Notes: generated from the letters alone by a model not told the origin. A stretch of DNA of 50,897 nt from an uncultured Porphyromonadaceae bacterium (GCA_900548875.1 URMA01000012.1:1-50897); one strand, 5' to 3'. Numbered from the stretch's first letter, positions 34,067-42,088 are shown. Numbers and translations are program-made.

Positions 34067-34156
34067 TTGTAATTCTAATTGGTCATTGGAGGAGTAAATG
34101 GATTTCGTGTTACCTTATTTAACGTGGCGATAATCCTGCGTTTCGTATCTTTTGTA

Positions 34157-34164
34157 TAATTTTG
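34157..34164 (+). promoter_or_regulatory. -7 element of the MATE gene
   Basis: TAATTTTG is a perfect TAnnTTTG. Transcription would start near 34171, which excludes the upstream in-frame TTG at 34152 and supports the ATG at 34200. No clear -33 TTTG is seen. Confidence 0.6.
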
Positions 34165-34199
34165 CACATCGTTGTATAAAGGATAACGAGAAAAGCGAT

Positions 34200-35567
34200 A
34201 TGGCACAGTTGCGAGAGATGACATCAGGGCCGAGTCTGCCGCTGATTTTGAATTTTACTTTTCCTTTGCTGCTTGGAAACGTGCTTCAACAGACGTATTC
34301 GTTGGTGGATGCTGCCATTGTGGGACGGTTTCTTGGCATTGATGCGTTGGCATCGGTAGGCGCCAGCACGTCTGTGGTATTCCTTATATTGGGATTCTGC
34401 AACGGATGTTGCGGTGGTTTCAGTATTCCGGTGGCACAGAAATTCGGTGCGCGCGACTATGTGACGATGCGGCGTTATGTGTCGGTCAGCCTGAAGCTGG
34501 CGACGATGATGTCGATAGCGGTGGCCGTCATCACCAGTCTGCTTTGCGGATTCATTCTGCGGTCCATGCAGACGCCTGAAAATATCTTTGAAGGTGCCTA
34601 TATTTATTTGCTCATCACGTTTATAGGTGTGCCTTGTACGTTTTTCTACAATCTGTTTTCCTGTATTATCCGGGCGCTGGGCGACAGCAAGACGCCTTTC
34701 TGGTTTCTGCTGCTCTCTACGGTGCTGAACATCGTTCTTGACCTGTTTTTTATTCTTTCGTTGGGATGGGGCGTCGCCGGTGCTGGCATTGCCACGGTCT
34801 TCTCTCAAGGATTTTCGGCTGTGTTGTGCTACGTCTATATGTACCGCAAGTTCGACATATTGAAAACTGAGCCGTCCGACCGTATTTTCCGGAAAAATTT
34901 GGCCCGTCAGCTTTTGTCCATCGGAGTGCCAATGGGCTTGCAGTTCTCCATCACTGCCATCGGAAGCATCATGCTGCAGAGTGCGAACAATGCTTTGGGC
35001 ACGGCTTGCGTCGCCGCCTTCACGGCAGCCATGCGTATCAAGATGTTCGTGATGTGTCCGCTCGATGCCTTGGGAATGGCCATGGCCACGTACTCGGGAC
35101 AGAACTACGGAGCCGGAAAGCCCGAACGCATTTGGATGGGAATCAAGTCGGCCACGTTGATGATGGTGGTTTATTCCGTTGCGATTGCCATTGTCATGTG
35201 GGGGCTGGCCGACAAGTTTGCCTTGCTGTTTATTTCGCCCGACGAAACGGAAATCATGAAAGACACGGTGCTGTTCCTTCACATCAACACTTCGTTCTTT
35301 ATTTTGTTGGGACTGCTGAGCATTCTCCGCTACAGCATTCAAGGAGTAGGCTACACACGGTTGTCCATGTTCTCGGGAGTGGCCGAAATGGTAGCCCGCG
35401 TGCTCGTCAGCCTCATTCTCGTGCCCGCCTTGGGTTTCCTTGGCGTCTGCTTGGGTGACCCCACGGCATGGCTGTTCGCCAACCTCTTCCTCGTCCCCGC
35501 CTTCATTTATGTGTACCGCCAGTTGAAAGAAATGATGAATGAAAAAAACGTAACGGTAAATTCGTAA
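34200..35567 (+). CDS. MATE-family multidrug/metabolite efflux transporter
   Basis: 455 residues from the ATG at 34200 (MAQLREMTSGPSLPLILNFT). Twelve hydrophobic segments and the MATE landmarks are present: LLGNVLQQTYSLVDAAIVGR near 20-39, NALGTACVAAFTAAMRI and GQNYGAGKPERI. It exchanges protons or Na+ for cationic substrates at the cytoplasmic membrane. The last residues (NEKNVTVNS) overlap the start of a decayed antisense vsr remnant, so the C-terminal tail may have been altered by that insertion or deletion. Confidence 0.95.
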   Translation: MAQLREMTSGPSLPLILNFTFPLLLGNVLQQTYSLVDAAIVGRFLGIDALASVGASTSVVFLILGFCNGCCGGFSIPVAQKFGARDYVTMRRYVSVSLKLATMMSIAVAVITSLLCGFILRSMQTPENIFEGAYIYLLITFIGVPCTFFYNLFSCIIRALGDSKTPFWFLLLSTVLNIVLDLFFILSLGWGVAGAGIATVFSQGFSAVLCYVYMYRKFDILKTEPSDRIFRKNLARQLLSIGVPMGLQFSITAIGSIMLQSANNALGTACVAAFTAAMRIKMFVMCPLDALGMAMATYSGQNYGAGKPERIWMGIKSATLMMVVYSVAIAIVMWGLADKFALLFISPDETEIMKDTVLFLHINTSFFILLGLLSILRYSIQGVGYTRLSMFSGVAEMVARVLVSLILVPALGFLGVCLGDPTAWLFANLFLVPAFIYVYRQLKEMMNEKNVTVNS

Positions 35568-35579
35568 ACGACAGTGGTA

Positions 35580-35693
35580 GAGTTTGGTTTTCGGTAGCCT
35601 TTTGACATTGACACGGTAGCGAAATCCGTGGGCAAAAAGGGTCTTTCGGAGCATAATTTCCAGCTTCGTATCCTTATTTCTGATTCGGAACAT
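35580..35693 (-). pseudogene. vsr: Remnant of a vsr-type very-short-patch-repair endonuclease
   Basis: A minus-strand frame starting at the ATG at 35693 encodes 38 residues (MFRIRNKDTKLEIMLRKTLF at the start, then HGFRYRVNVKRLP) that match the N-terminus of Vsr endonucleases. The family's catalytic core (Asp and the FxHGCFWH block) is lost: the frame continues antisense into the MATE gene. Vsr genes normally accompany cytosine-5 methyltransferase genes; none is seen here. This is the first sign of the defence island. Confidence 0.75.
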
Positions 35694-35835
35694 GACCTCA
35701 GATCTTTTTCATGGCTTCAAATATCTTGTCAATCGTCAATTTGAAAATCCAGCCTTCCTTAACTTTTGCAGATTGAAATAGAAGACAGAAGATTTTCCTC
35801 TCCTTTGCAAAGTGTTTTGTGTTATTTACAATAAA

Positions 35836-37974
35836 TTATATTTCCTCCAACCCTATTGACTTGAGGTATTCGTATGTACCATTATAGAACTCAGGTAGGC
35901 GTGTAGCATCTTCCGGGAACCCGCCGACGGTTTTGTTGGGATTGCCTTCTGGAACGCAAATGACCATGCCGATGCGGGCTCGTGTCAGAAGGACCCGATA
36001 GGCATTCAGCATGTATTTCCTTCGTTCAAGGCTGCCTTCGGTTTTGCCAGCTTCTTCGCGCCAGGCCGTCCGGCCGTTGAAGTTATAATATCGCCACTGT
36101 CCGTTTTCGCATCTCAGGTCAGCATCCCACAGGACGCAGGTGTAATCCAGTTCAAGCCCCTGAACCTGAATTTCAGTTGCGGCATCCTCGAGATAGTTGG
36201 ATGAACGAATATCGTTTTTGTCCTCCAGAAACCAGTGTACGGCATTTTCGTCGCCTTGATCCAAAATATCGATGGCCAATGGTTTGAACCGTGCGGCAGC
36301 CTTGCTAACCAGCACACCTGATCGTTGCGAACCTCGAGTGTTCTTGTGCAGCCAGGCCCTTGCCTTGGCCATATCTCTTGTCAGTACAATCGGATAGCGT
36401 TCTTTTATCGTGTTGTACCATGTAGAAGCATCTGGATTGAAAGAGAGTAAAGAGTGTACGAAGGCGGAGAGATTCTCGGCTCTGAACGAACGCAGACTCA
36501 CTCCCAGATGAAGCTCTGAGGAGAAGGTAACGTTGTTATTGTCGGCCAATAGTTCATTAACTTGGCCTTCGGCATATTCCGCTTCGGTTAGTTTGTCGGA
36601 GATATAGATCCTCCAATGTGTAAATTTCTCATTGAGTGCTTTGATCCACTCCGATATGCCGGCTTCTCCGGTGTTGATCTCCTGACCGCCACCGACCAGA
36701 CATACGATCGTTGCCCAGTCCTCCCGCTGATCCAAAGACCAAATTAGGAACGCCGCCTCGGAGTAGGGAAAGTTCGGCACCTTGAGTTTGTTTCCATAAG
36801 TGCCACCTCGTTTGAGGTAGTCAGCAAGTCTTTTATGCGTCCATGAACGCTGGGCTTCGTCAAAAATAGCTACATGTTCCACTTCTCCGTAACCGGACCT
36901 GGCCAGCTTCATTGCTTTCTGCGGATCAATCTCGAGGACTCCGTTCTCAACGGGGTTTTTGATTTTAGCCAACATGTTGTCACGGTAGCGGTGAATCATC
37001 TGTATGAACTTGCCAACCTCCCTCCGAGAGTCCGACATATTCTTTTTCTCGCCCCGAGCTTTGCATTTTTTCTGATTGTCGATTGCCAAAGCCTCGGTAA
37101 GCACTGCGACCAGTGGCCCGTTGCCGGAGAGGTAGACCGCACCCTCGTCCTCGACTAATTTCTCGCCATTCTGATAGGATTGTTTGACGGCCACGTCCAA
37201 TCCGACTAGCGTCTTTCCCGCTCCGGGTACACCCGTAACAAAGCAGATGCTCTTTTCGCCTTTCTCTTGGCTGGTCTTGATCACATCGAGGATATACGCA
37301 ATGGTGCGATCGGTCGATACCTTGTCGGCTTCGTGGCGGGTGATGTCCTCTACCGAGTGATTTTCATAGAGTCTCTTGGCCGCTTCAATGATGGTCGGGG
37401 TGGGTGAATAAGGGCTAATAATCCAATTGGCTCCCAGACTGGGATCCGGGGCTATCGCTCCGGCATGTGCCAGAACATCCGCAATAAGTTTTTGCAATCC
37501 ATTGGCTCCAGTCACCAATGGGTTGTATATGGAATCATCGTATACCGAGGGAATGAACTCGCTTGAACTTGTTCGGAATCGGGTAGGCACGAGAATCGGG
37601 ACAATGATCCTGTTTTGGCTCAGCAAATGAAAGTTTTTCAGGTCAAGGGCATAATCCAGGACCTGCTCTATATTGGATTGAAGCATGTCCCGCTCTCCGA
37701 CCTTGAACTCGAGGCAGAAGATCAGTCCTCGAAGCAGCAAAACAACATCGATTCGTTTTCCGAGGCGTGGAATGTCGTACTCGAATATCACTTGTCCATC
37801 TTCATCCTTCCACCGTAGCAGAACTTCCTGCATGATGTGAATCTCGTTGTTCCACGCTTCATTGGTTGTGGTAAGTGCAGCCCCGTGGTAATTGTTCACG
37901 AAATGTCCTAACAGCGTTTCGGGGGACAACTGCAGGAACTCGCGGATTGTGGAATTATATAGACAACGTGCCAT
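35836..37974 (-). CDS. DUF2075 helicase with N-terminal PD-(D/E)XK nuclease motif
   Basis: 712 residues from the ATG at 37974 (MARCLYNSTIREFL); the frame extends to an ATG at 38052, less likely. The N-terminus (~60-95) has RIDVVLLL ... LEFK with D76, E89 and K91 in the spacing of a PD-(D/E)XK nuclease. A DUF2075/Schlafen-3-like superfamily helicase follows: Walker A GVPGAGKT (248-255), Walker B FDEAQR (D372, E373), and later QVQGLELDYTCVLW and YRVLLTRAR. Such nuclease-helicase proteins are candidate phage-defence factors; that role is inferred from context. Upstream on the same strand lies a decayed XRE regulator with an intact promoter. Confidence 0.88.
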   Translation of the reverse strand: MARCLYNSTIREFLQLSPETLLGHFVNNYHGAALTTTNEAWNNEIHIMQEVLLRWKDEDGQVIFEYDIPRLGKRIDVVLLLRGLIFCLEFKVGERDMLQSNIEQVLDYALDLKNFHLLSQNRIIVPILVPTRFRTSSSEFIPSVYDDSIYNPLVTGANGLQKLIADVLAHAGAIAPDPSLGANWIISPYSPTPTIIEAAKRLYENHSVEDITRHEADKVSTDRTIAYILDVIKTSQEKGEKSICFVTGVPGAGKTLVGLDVAVKQSYQNGEKLVEDEGAVYLSGNGPLVAVLTEALAIDNQKKCKARGEKKNMSDSRREVGKFIQMIHRYRDNMLAKIKNPVENGVLEIDPQKAMKLARSGYGEVEHVAIFDEAQRSWTHKRLADYLKRGGTYGNKLKVPNFPYSEAAFLIWSLDQREDWATIVCLVGGGQEINTGEAGISEWIKALNEKFTHWRIYISDKLTEAEYAEGQVNELLADNNNVTFSSELHLGVSLRSFRAENLSAFVHSLLSFNPDASTWYNTIKERYPIVLTRDMAKARAWLHKNTRGSQRSGVLVSKAAARFKPLAIDILDQGDENAVHWFLEDKNDIRSSNYLEDAATEIQVQGLELDYTCVLWDADLRCENGQWRYYNFNGRTAWREEAGKTEGSLERRKYMLNAYRVLLTRARIGMVICVPEGNPNKTVGGFPEDATRLPEFYNGTYEYLKSIGLEEI

Positions 37975-38131
37975 ATTGGTGTATAAGATATATGTTTGAG
38001 ACCAGTGAATAAACCCATTGTATCGATTATGCTTTTGGGGACCTGATTCCACAATTTTTGTCCGTCTGTTCTTTCTTCCTTATTTTTGAGATAGTCTTCA
38101 TAAATTGACAGCATTCAATGTATATTGTTGT

Positions 38132-38321
38132 TTATTTCGTTTCATCGCTATTCAAATCTTTGGGATCTATCTGAAGAATTCTTGCAATTTCGAAAAGTAT
38201 TTTTAAAACTAGGCTGTCGCCTATTGTAGATATACGGATTTCGTTGCAAAAACTCTTTCTATATGTACGACAACCATGTTTGTGTGATATCTTTTCTTCA
38301 AGCACTTCTTTTATTGTTCAT
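38132..38321 (-). pseudogene. Decayed XRE-family regulator gene
   Basis: From the ATG at 38321, pieces of an XRE helix-turn-helix protein can be read in changing frames: IKEVLEEK, then NRRQPSF, then LFEIARILQIDPKDL before the TAA at 38134-38132. They align with the intact XRE gene at 42356-42559 (NRIKPVLAEKGIS; NRSQPNL; LQQIAEILQVDLKEL). At the DNA level runs such as AAACATGG and CACAGCCTA-like CGACAGCCTA are shared. Several small deletions and frame changes make it non-functional. It probably once regulated the DUF2075 gene downstream. Confidence 0.75.
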
Positions 38322-38356
38322 GGGTTTATCTATTTGTTCAGTCCATTGTTCAGGAA

Positions 38357-38364
38357 CAAAGATA
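38357..38364 (-). promoter_or_regulatory. -7 element upstream of the decayed XRE gene
   Basis: TATCTTTG on the minus strand, a perfect TAnnTTTG, 36 bp before the ATG of the decayed regulator. It may still drive the DUF2075 gene. Confidence 0.5.
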
Positions 38365-38499
38365 TAAAACATAATGCTATTAATAGATAAAAGAATGGAA
38401 AATTCTGTTCTTCATAAATAAATATACGTTAAGTTTAAACGTGCTGATTGATAATTTATAATAGGAAAATCCTTTGGATATAGTTTGGGGTGGAAGTGC

Positions 38500-38524
38500 A
38501 AAAAAGGCGCCCGTAAAGAGCGCC
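38500..38524 (-). terminator. Intrinsic terminator, minus strand
   Basis: GGCGC (38506-38510) and GCGCC (38520-38524) form the stem; on the minus strand a run of six T follows immediately. It would stop transcription coming from the ATPase-fragment side. The rest of 38053-38834 holds no intact gene. Confidence 0.75.
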
Positions 38525-38800
38525 ATATTAATCGATTACAATCAATTTAACTATTTGACAATCAAATAGTTACTTGCCGATGCAGTATGTGTACATCGTT
38601 GATTATCAATAGTATAGCGCTCTAAAAGGTACAACCAGCATGTTGGCAAGTATCTGAGAATGTGTAAGTTAGTGATTTTTAGCACCATTCTTGGCTTGTA
38701 CCTCCATTTTGGAAAGTAAAAGTAAGTGTAATTTGTTGAATATCAAAATCTGCGATACAAAAACTTGTGAAAAATACCGTTTTTTGATGAGAAAAGGTAC

Positions 38801-38824
38801 AAAAATAGCTCTGAAACCGAGAGC
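38801..38824 (-). terminator. Short hairpin terminator after the ATPase fragment
   Basis: GCTCT (38808-38812) pairs with AGAGC (38820-38824); on the minus strand ATTTTT follows. The stem is short. Confidence 0.5.
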
Positions 38825-38831
38825 CACATTA

Positions 38832-39097
38832 TGATTATTTTGCGAAGTACTCAGTCTTCAACCAATAAGCATAAATCGGGTCCTGAAACGAGATTTCACC
38901 GGCCTTATTTTCTAATATATCATTCTTGATAAGAGCAACCTTTGAGCAGGATATTGAGGTCGTTGAAGCGATTTGATAGCGATGCATCACTTCAGTCGAA
39001 CTGATGGTCTTTTCGCAGGCAATAAGAGCTTTGAGACTGTTCAATTGCTGTGTGGTCAGTGTTTCGGTGATTGTCACAAACAACAGCCTTATGTGGC
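38832..39097. repeat. Direct repeat, left copy (end of ATPase gene)
   Basis: About 260 bp that match 40763-41015 in the same orientation with ~90% identity by eye. Similarity begins at the TGATTATTTTGC / TTATTATTTTGC ends and stops sharply after CAAACAACAG (39097 and 41015). The two copies flank the AbiE genes. Confidence 0.8.
38835..39083 (-). pseudogene. C-terminal fragment of an ATP-binding protein
   Basis: 82 codons (TLTTQQLNSLKALIACEKTI; QDPIYAYWLKTEYFAK at the end) equal the last 82 residues of the ATPase at 40766-41899 with few differences. The Walker motifs and the first ~295 residues are missing. The homology continues a few codons past the ATG, to about 39097, and then breaks. It is a duplicated gene end rather than an independent gene. 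Confidence 0.8.
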
Positions 39098-39184
39098 AGC
39101 GGTCGCTATTTCTTAAGATTGTTTAAGTAGTAATATTCTGAATAGAAAAGGAAGTATTATTTCTTTTTCTGTTCAAATTATTGC

Positions 39185-39192
39185 TATATTTG
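39185..39192 (+). promoter_or_regulatory. -7 element of the abiE operon
   Basis: TATATTTG, a perfect TAnnTTTG, ends only 4 bp before the ATG at 39197. Transcription would therefore begin at or next to the start codon, giving a leaderless or nearly leaderless mRNA. A T-rich stretch ~20 bp upstream (39160-39169) may serve as -33. Confidence 0.65.
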
Positions 39193-39196
39193 CAGT

Positions 39197-39823
39197 ATGG
39201 ATAGACAATTAACTGAAATAGGAACTATTCCTGTAACGACTTCAATCATCGAATCGTTATACCCGGAACTTAAGTCTGCGAATAAAAAAGTGACCTGGCT
39301 TGAGAAGCAAGGATTTATCATCAGACTGAAGCGGGGACTTTATGTGGCTAACCCCAAACATTCAGGAAAGACCCTATCGAGTGAGTTGATAGCCAACCAT
39401 CTCTATACACCTTCGTATATTTCAATGTCTACTGCACTACGATATTATGGACTTATCCCCGAGGCTGTATATGTTCATCAATCAATGACGGTAAAGCATT
39501 CGCGTAGCTTTCAAACTCCGGTCGGCTGTTATGACTACAAACATATCTCAAAAATGGCATTTCCAATAGGAGTAAGGAGTATGTATAAGGATAATTATGC
39601 TTTTCTTATTGCATCACCGGAAAAGGCTTTGTGTGATTTGATTGCCAATTCCTCGCAGGTCAATCTTCGCTATATGAAAGATGTGGAAACATATCTTGAA
39701 CAGGATATTCGTATGGATATGGATGAGTTCAATAAGATGGATAAAACCATATTCGAAGACTACATAAAAGTTGGCAAAAAGGCCGATTCAATTTCGACAC
39801 TTTTAAAATTCTTAAGACGATGA
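39197..39823 (+). CDS. abiEi: AbiEi-family antitoxin
   Basis: 208 residues. The N-terminal winged helix (about 15-55: VTWLEKQGFIIRLKRGLYVA) and the following region (SSELIANHLYTPSYISMSTALRYYG; SPEKALCDLI) are typical of AbiEi (AbiEi_4 type) antitoxins. AbiEi represses its operon and counteracts AbiEii in a type IV toxin-antitoxin system known to cause abortive infection. The stop overlaps the toxin start as ATGA (39820-39823). No other in-frame ATG near the start is available. Confidence 0.93.
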   Translation: MDRQLTEIGTIPVTTSIIESLYPELKSANKKVTWLEKQGFIIRLKRGLYVANPKHSGKTLSSELIANHLYTPSYISMSTALRYYGLIPEAVYVHQSMTVKHSRSFQTPVGCYDYKHISKMAFPIGVRSMYKDNYAFLIASPEKALCDLIANSSQVNLRYMKDVETYLEQDIRMDMDEFNKMDKTIFEDYIKVGKKADSISTLLKFLRR

Positions 39824-40647
39824 AAAATGAAATATTCGACAATATGCTCTCCCGTTATGATTTAACAACAGAGCAACAGAAGAGAAACGCTATATTTGAA
39901 GTGAACCAACAAGTGATACTTGCTGGCTTGTATGCCGGAGGCTTTTTTGAGTCGGCGGCTTTCTATGGTGGAACTTGCTTGAGAATCTTTCATGGCTTAC
40001 AGCGTTTCAGTGAGGATATGGATTTTTCATTGCTTACGCAAGATGATAAGTTCGATTTTACGAAATACTTTCCTGCTATCGTTGATGCTTTTACAATGGT
40101 AGGCCGTGAGGTTGAAATAAAGAAAAAAGACAAGAGGAATTTCGGAAAGGTCGAATCGGCATTTCTTAAAGATAATACCGATGTGTATGATGTGACTTTC
40201 CAAACAGAAAAATCTATAAAGATAAAGATAGAAGTAGATACTTGCCCACCGTTGAACTTCAAGACGGAACAGAAGCTATTGCTTCAGCCATATTCATTTA
40301 TGACCCGTTGTTTTACACTTCCCGACTTGTTTGCAGGCAAGATGCACGCCTTAGTATATCGTGCGTGGAAGAACAGAGTAAAAGGTCGTGATTGGTACGA
40401 CTTTGAATGGTATGTACGCCATAATATCCCACTTGATTTTGCTCATTTGGCAGAACGGTGCAAGCAGTTCAACAATGAGAATATCACTCCAGAGTTATTC
40501 AAGGAGAAACTCATTGAGCGTCTCTCTTCAGCTGATATAAAACAAGTGAAAGAAGATGTATTGCCTTTCGTGCGCAATCCAAAAGAACTTGATATTTGGT
40601 CAAATGATTATTTCGTGCAGTTGGCCGGGATGGTAAGAATAGAATAA
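39820..40647 (+). CDS. abiEii: AbiEii-family nucleotidyltransferase toxin
   Basis: 275 residues. Nucleotidyltransferase motif GGTCLR at 50-55 with the metal-binding Asp pair in SEDMDFSL (D66, D68), IKIEVDTC as the third acidic strand (D145 region), and LFAGKMHALVYR with the motif-III Lys. AbiEii toxins transfer nucleotides, in known cases to tRNA, and stop growth upon infection. Translation is coupled to the antitoxin. The whole pair lies between two direct repeats (38832-39097 and 40763-41015). Confidence 0.94.
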   Translation: MKNEIFDNMLSRYDLTTEQQKRNAIFEVNQQVILAGLYAGGFFESAAFYGGTCLRIFHGLQRFSEDMDFSLLTQDDKFDFTKYFPAIVDAFTMVGREVEIKKKDKRNFGKVESAFLKDNTDVYDVTFQTEKSIKIKIEVDTCPPLNFKTEQKLLLQPYSFMTRCFTLPDLFAGKMHALVYRAWKNRVKGRDWYDFEWYVRHNIPLDFAHLAERCKQFNNENITPELFKEKLIERLSSADIKQVKEDVLPFVRNPKELDIWSNDYFVQLAGMVRIE

Positions 40648-40664
40648 TACAACATTAAGCTTTC

Positions 40665-40758
40665 TCCAAGAAATAAATCCTAAGGTATTTATAGCATCAG
40701 CATGCCTACATCTTTTCTTATTGGCGAAAGCAATCCAAGTACGGTTATACTTATTCAT
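40665..40758 (-). pseudogene. N-terminal stub of an EVE-like small protein gene
   Basis: From the ATG at 40758, directly downstream of the ATPase gene, about 31 codons (MNKYNRTWIAFANKKRCRHA, then LGFISW) resemble the N-terminus of EVE/PUA-like proteins (pattern W-x-I-x-A-N ... G-x-I-x-W). The similarity ends at about 40665, where the AbiE segment begins, and the family core is missing. The assignment is tentative. Confidence 0.4.
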
Positions 40759-40762
40759 AGTC

Positions 40763-41015
40763 TTATTATTTTGCAAAGAACTCAGTCTTCAACCAATAGG
40801 CATAAATCGGGTCTTGGAACGAGATTTCACCGGCCTTATTATCCAATATATCATTCTTGATAAGGGCAGCCTTTGAGCGGGATATTGAGGTCGTTGAAGA
40901 AATTTGATAGCGATGCATCACTTCAGTCGAACTAATGGCCTTTTCTCCAGCTATAAGAGCCTTGAGGTAGTTTAGTTGCTGTGTGGTCAGTGTTTCGGTA
41001 ATTGTTACAAACAAC
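40763..41015. repeat. Direct repeat, right copy (inside the intact ATPase gene)
   Basis: Partner of 38832-39097, about 90% identical by eye, same orientation. It consists of the 3' end of the intact ATPase gene. The inner segment between the copies (39098-40762) carries abiEi-abiEii and the EVE-like stub. Confidence 0.8.
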
Positions 41016-41899
41016 AGACTTAACTGCTCCACCAACGCTGTGTGCGCCTCACGTACGATCTCAACGGTACATACATCCTTTGTTCTGAGCCATGAAAGTT
41101 GTGCCAACTGCTGTGCGTAGTATGGATGATTGTCTACGAGCTTTGCAATCAAATGGCTCGCTTCATCGTCGATGTTCTTGCCGGTATCAGCGAAACGACT
41201 CTTGAAAAATTCCACAAGGAAAGGCGTGTCAATCTTATTGAGAAACATCAGGTTGCCAAACTTGTAAAATGGTTTGGATGAATCTGTAAACACTTCCATC
41301 ATCATGTGGCGCTTGCTGCCATAAAGACAATAAGCCACATTTTGGTGCAGTTGCCAATGTGAACGCAATTTTTTCTGGAAATAGTCAGGGTCTGTAAATT
41401 CCGCGATATTTTGGAACTCATCTACGCAAATCACGATTTTCAGCCCCTTCTTCCTGGCAATCTTTTCGGCAAGATCGAGCACTTCATCTGGATTGCGCTT
41501 TACCTCCTCCCAATCAAAGTCAATTGAAACCTCATTAGTGGGGTCTGTACCGATTGAAATCTTAGGAACAAGATGCGAAAAGAAACTCTTCGCACTCTCG
41601 ATTGCTTCCTCCCATTTTGTGGAAGTAGCGGCAATGACCTTCTGGGCGAGCAGCGAATAGAAATGCTCCTCGCTACGTACATTGAACAGGTCGATATGGC
41701 AGATCCGGAGATTACAGTCCTGCGCCATCGCTAACTTTGCGGCTTTATTTACAAGCGAACTTTTACCCCAACGACGAGGAGAGATAATAATCGTGTTGAT
41801 TAACGACGTAAAGTTCTGAACCAGGTCGGCTGTTTCTTTCTCACGGTCGGCAAAATTCTTCTCGGTAGCAATCTTTCCAAATATAAACGGAGTTTCCAT
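40766..41899 (-). CDS. ATP-binding protein of the AAA/ATPase_2 (archaeal-type ATPase) family
   Basis: 377 residues. Walker A PRRWGKSS (41-48; K46), Walker B KIVICVDEFQNI, and a C-terminal winged-helix-like region (residues ~300-377: TLTTQQLNYLKALIAGEKAI, SSTEVMHRYQISSTTSISRS). Proteins of this type are common in mobile and defence regions of Bacteroidetes; their biochemical role is unclear. It has its own promoter (TATATTTG at 41931-41924). The 3' end is duplicated at 38835-39083. Confidence 0.9.
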   Translation of the reverse strand: METPFIFGKIATEKNFADREKETADLVQNFTSLINTIIISPRRWGKSSLVNKAAKLAMAQDCNLRICHIDLFNVRSEEHFYSLLAQKVIAATSTKWEEAIESAKSFFSHLVPKISIGTDPTNEVSIDFDWEEVKRNPDEVLDLAEKIARKKGLKIVICVDEFQNIAEFTDPDYFQKKLRSHWQLHQNVAYCLYGSKRHMMMEVFTDSSKPFYKFGNLMFLNKIDTPFLVEFFKSRFADTGKNIDDEASHLIAKLVDNHPYYAQQLAQLSWLRTKDVCTVEIVREAHTALVEQLSLLFVTITETLTTQQLNYLKALIAGEKAISSTEVMHRYQISSTTSISRSKAALIKNDILDNKAGEISFQDPIYAYWLKTEFFAK

Positions 41900-41923
41900 A
41901 ACGCTCTATTTTGATTTACGTCA

Positions 41924-41931
41924 CAAATATA
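41924..41931 (-). promoter_or_regulatory. -7 element of the ATPase gene
   Basis: TATATTTG on the minus strand, perfect TAnnTTTG, 24 bp before the ATG at 41899. Confidence 0.6.
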
Positions 41932-42072
41932 ATACATAAAATGTAAGTACAAAAAATGTTGCAACAAAAAGTGTATATACATTTATTGTAGTATTTTACT
42001 GATTTGTGTCTTCTTTGTATAAATATCAGGGTAAAAGTTGTACAATCATAATGAGTTTCGCTTTCCAGTAAG

Positions 42073-42088
42073 AAACAATATATTGTTT
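42073..42088. promoter_or_regulatory. 16-bp perfect palindrome in the ATPase/XRE intergenic region
   Basis: AAACAATATATTGTTT is its own reverse complement. It lies in the 456-bp divergent region between the ATPase and XRE genes and could be an operator. A second small dyad (TCCTAAA, 7-nt loop, TTTAGGA; 42198-42218) follows. Nothing else was recognised in 41932-42326. Confidence 0.35.

Noticed and set aside
34152..34199. Upstream TTG start for the MATE gene
   Set aside because: It lies inside the predicted -7 element and would precede the transcription start. The ATG at 34200 gives the normal MATE N-terminus.
34224..35693. A 489-codon open frame on the minus strand across the MATE gene
   Set aside because: It is antisense to a well-supported transporter and its residues beyond the first ~38 are low-complexity, His/Gln/Arg-rich shadow sequence. 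Only the N-terminal 38 codons look real, as a vsr remnant.
35698..35835. Forty-five sense codons following the DUF2075 stop in the same frame
   Set aside because: The DUF2075 protein ends in the way I expect for its family (YEYLKSIGLEEI), so this is not a severed domain. The stretch has no recognisable family and could be chance or an unrelated remnant.
37908..38114. A 68-codon minus-strand ORF upstream of the DUF2075 gene
   Set aside because: It overlaps the DUF2075 start in another frame and matches no family. It may be debris of a lost gene between the decayed XRE regulator and the helicase.
38528..38800. Possible RNA gene or attachment site in the gene-free stretch next to the ATPase fragment
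   Set aside because: No cloverleaf, no repeated core flanking the island, and no conserved structure beyond the two terminator hairpins was found by eye.
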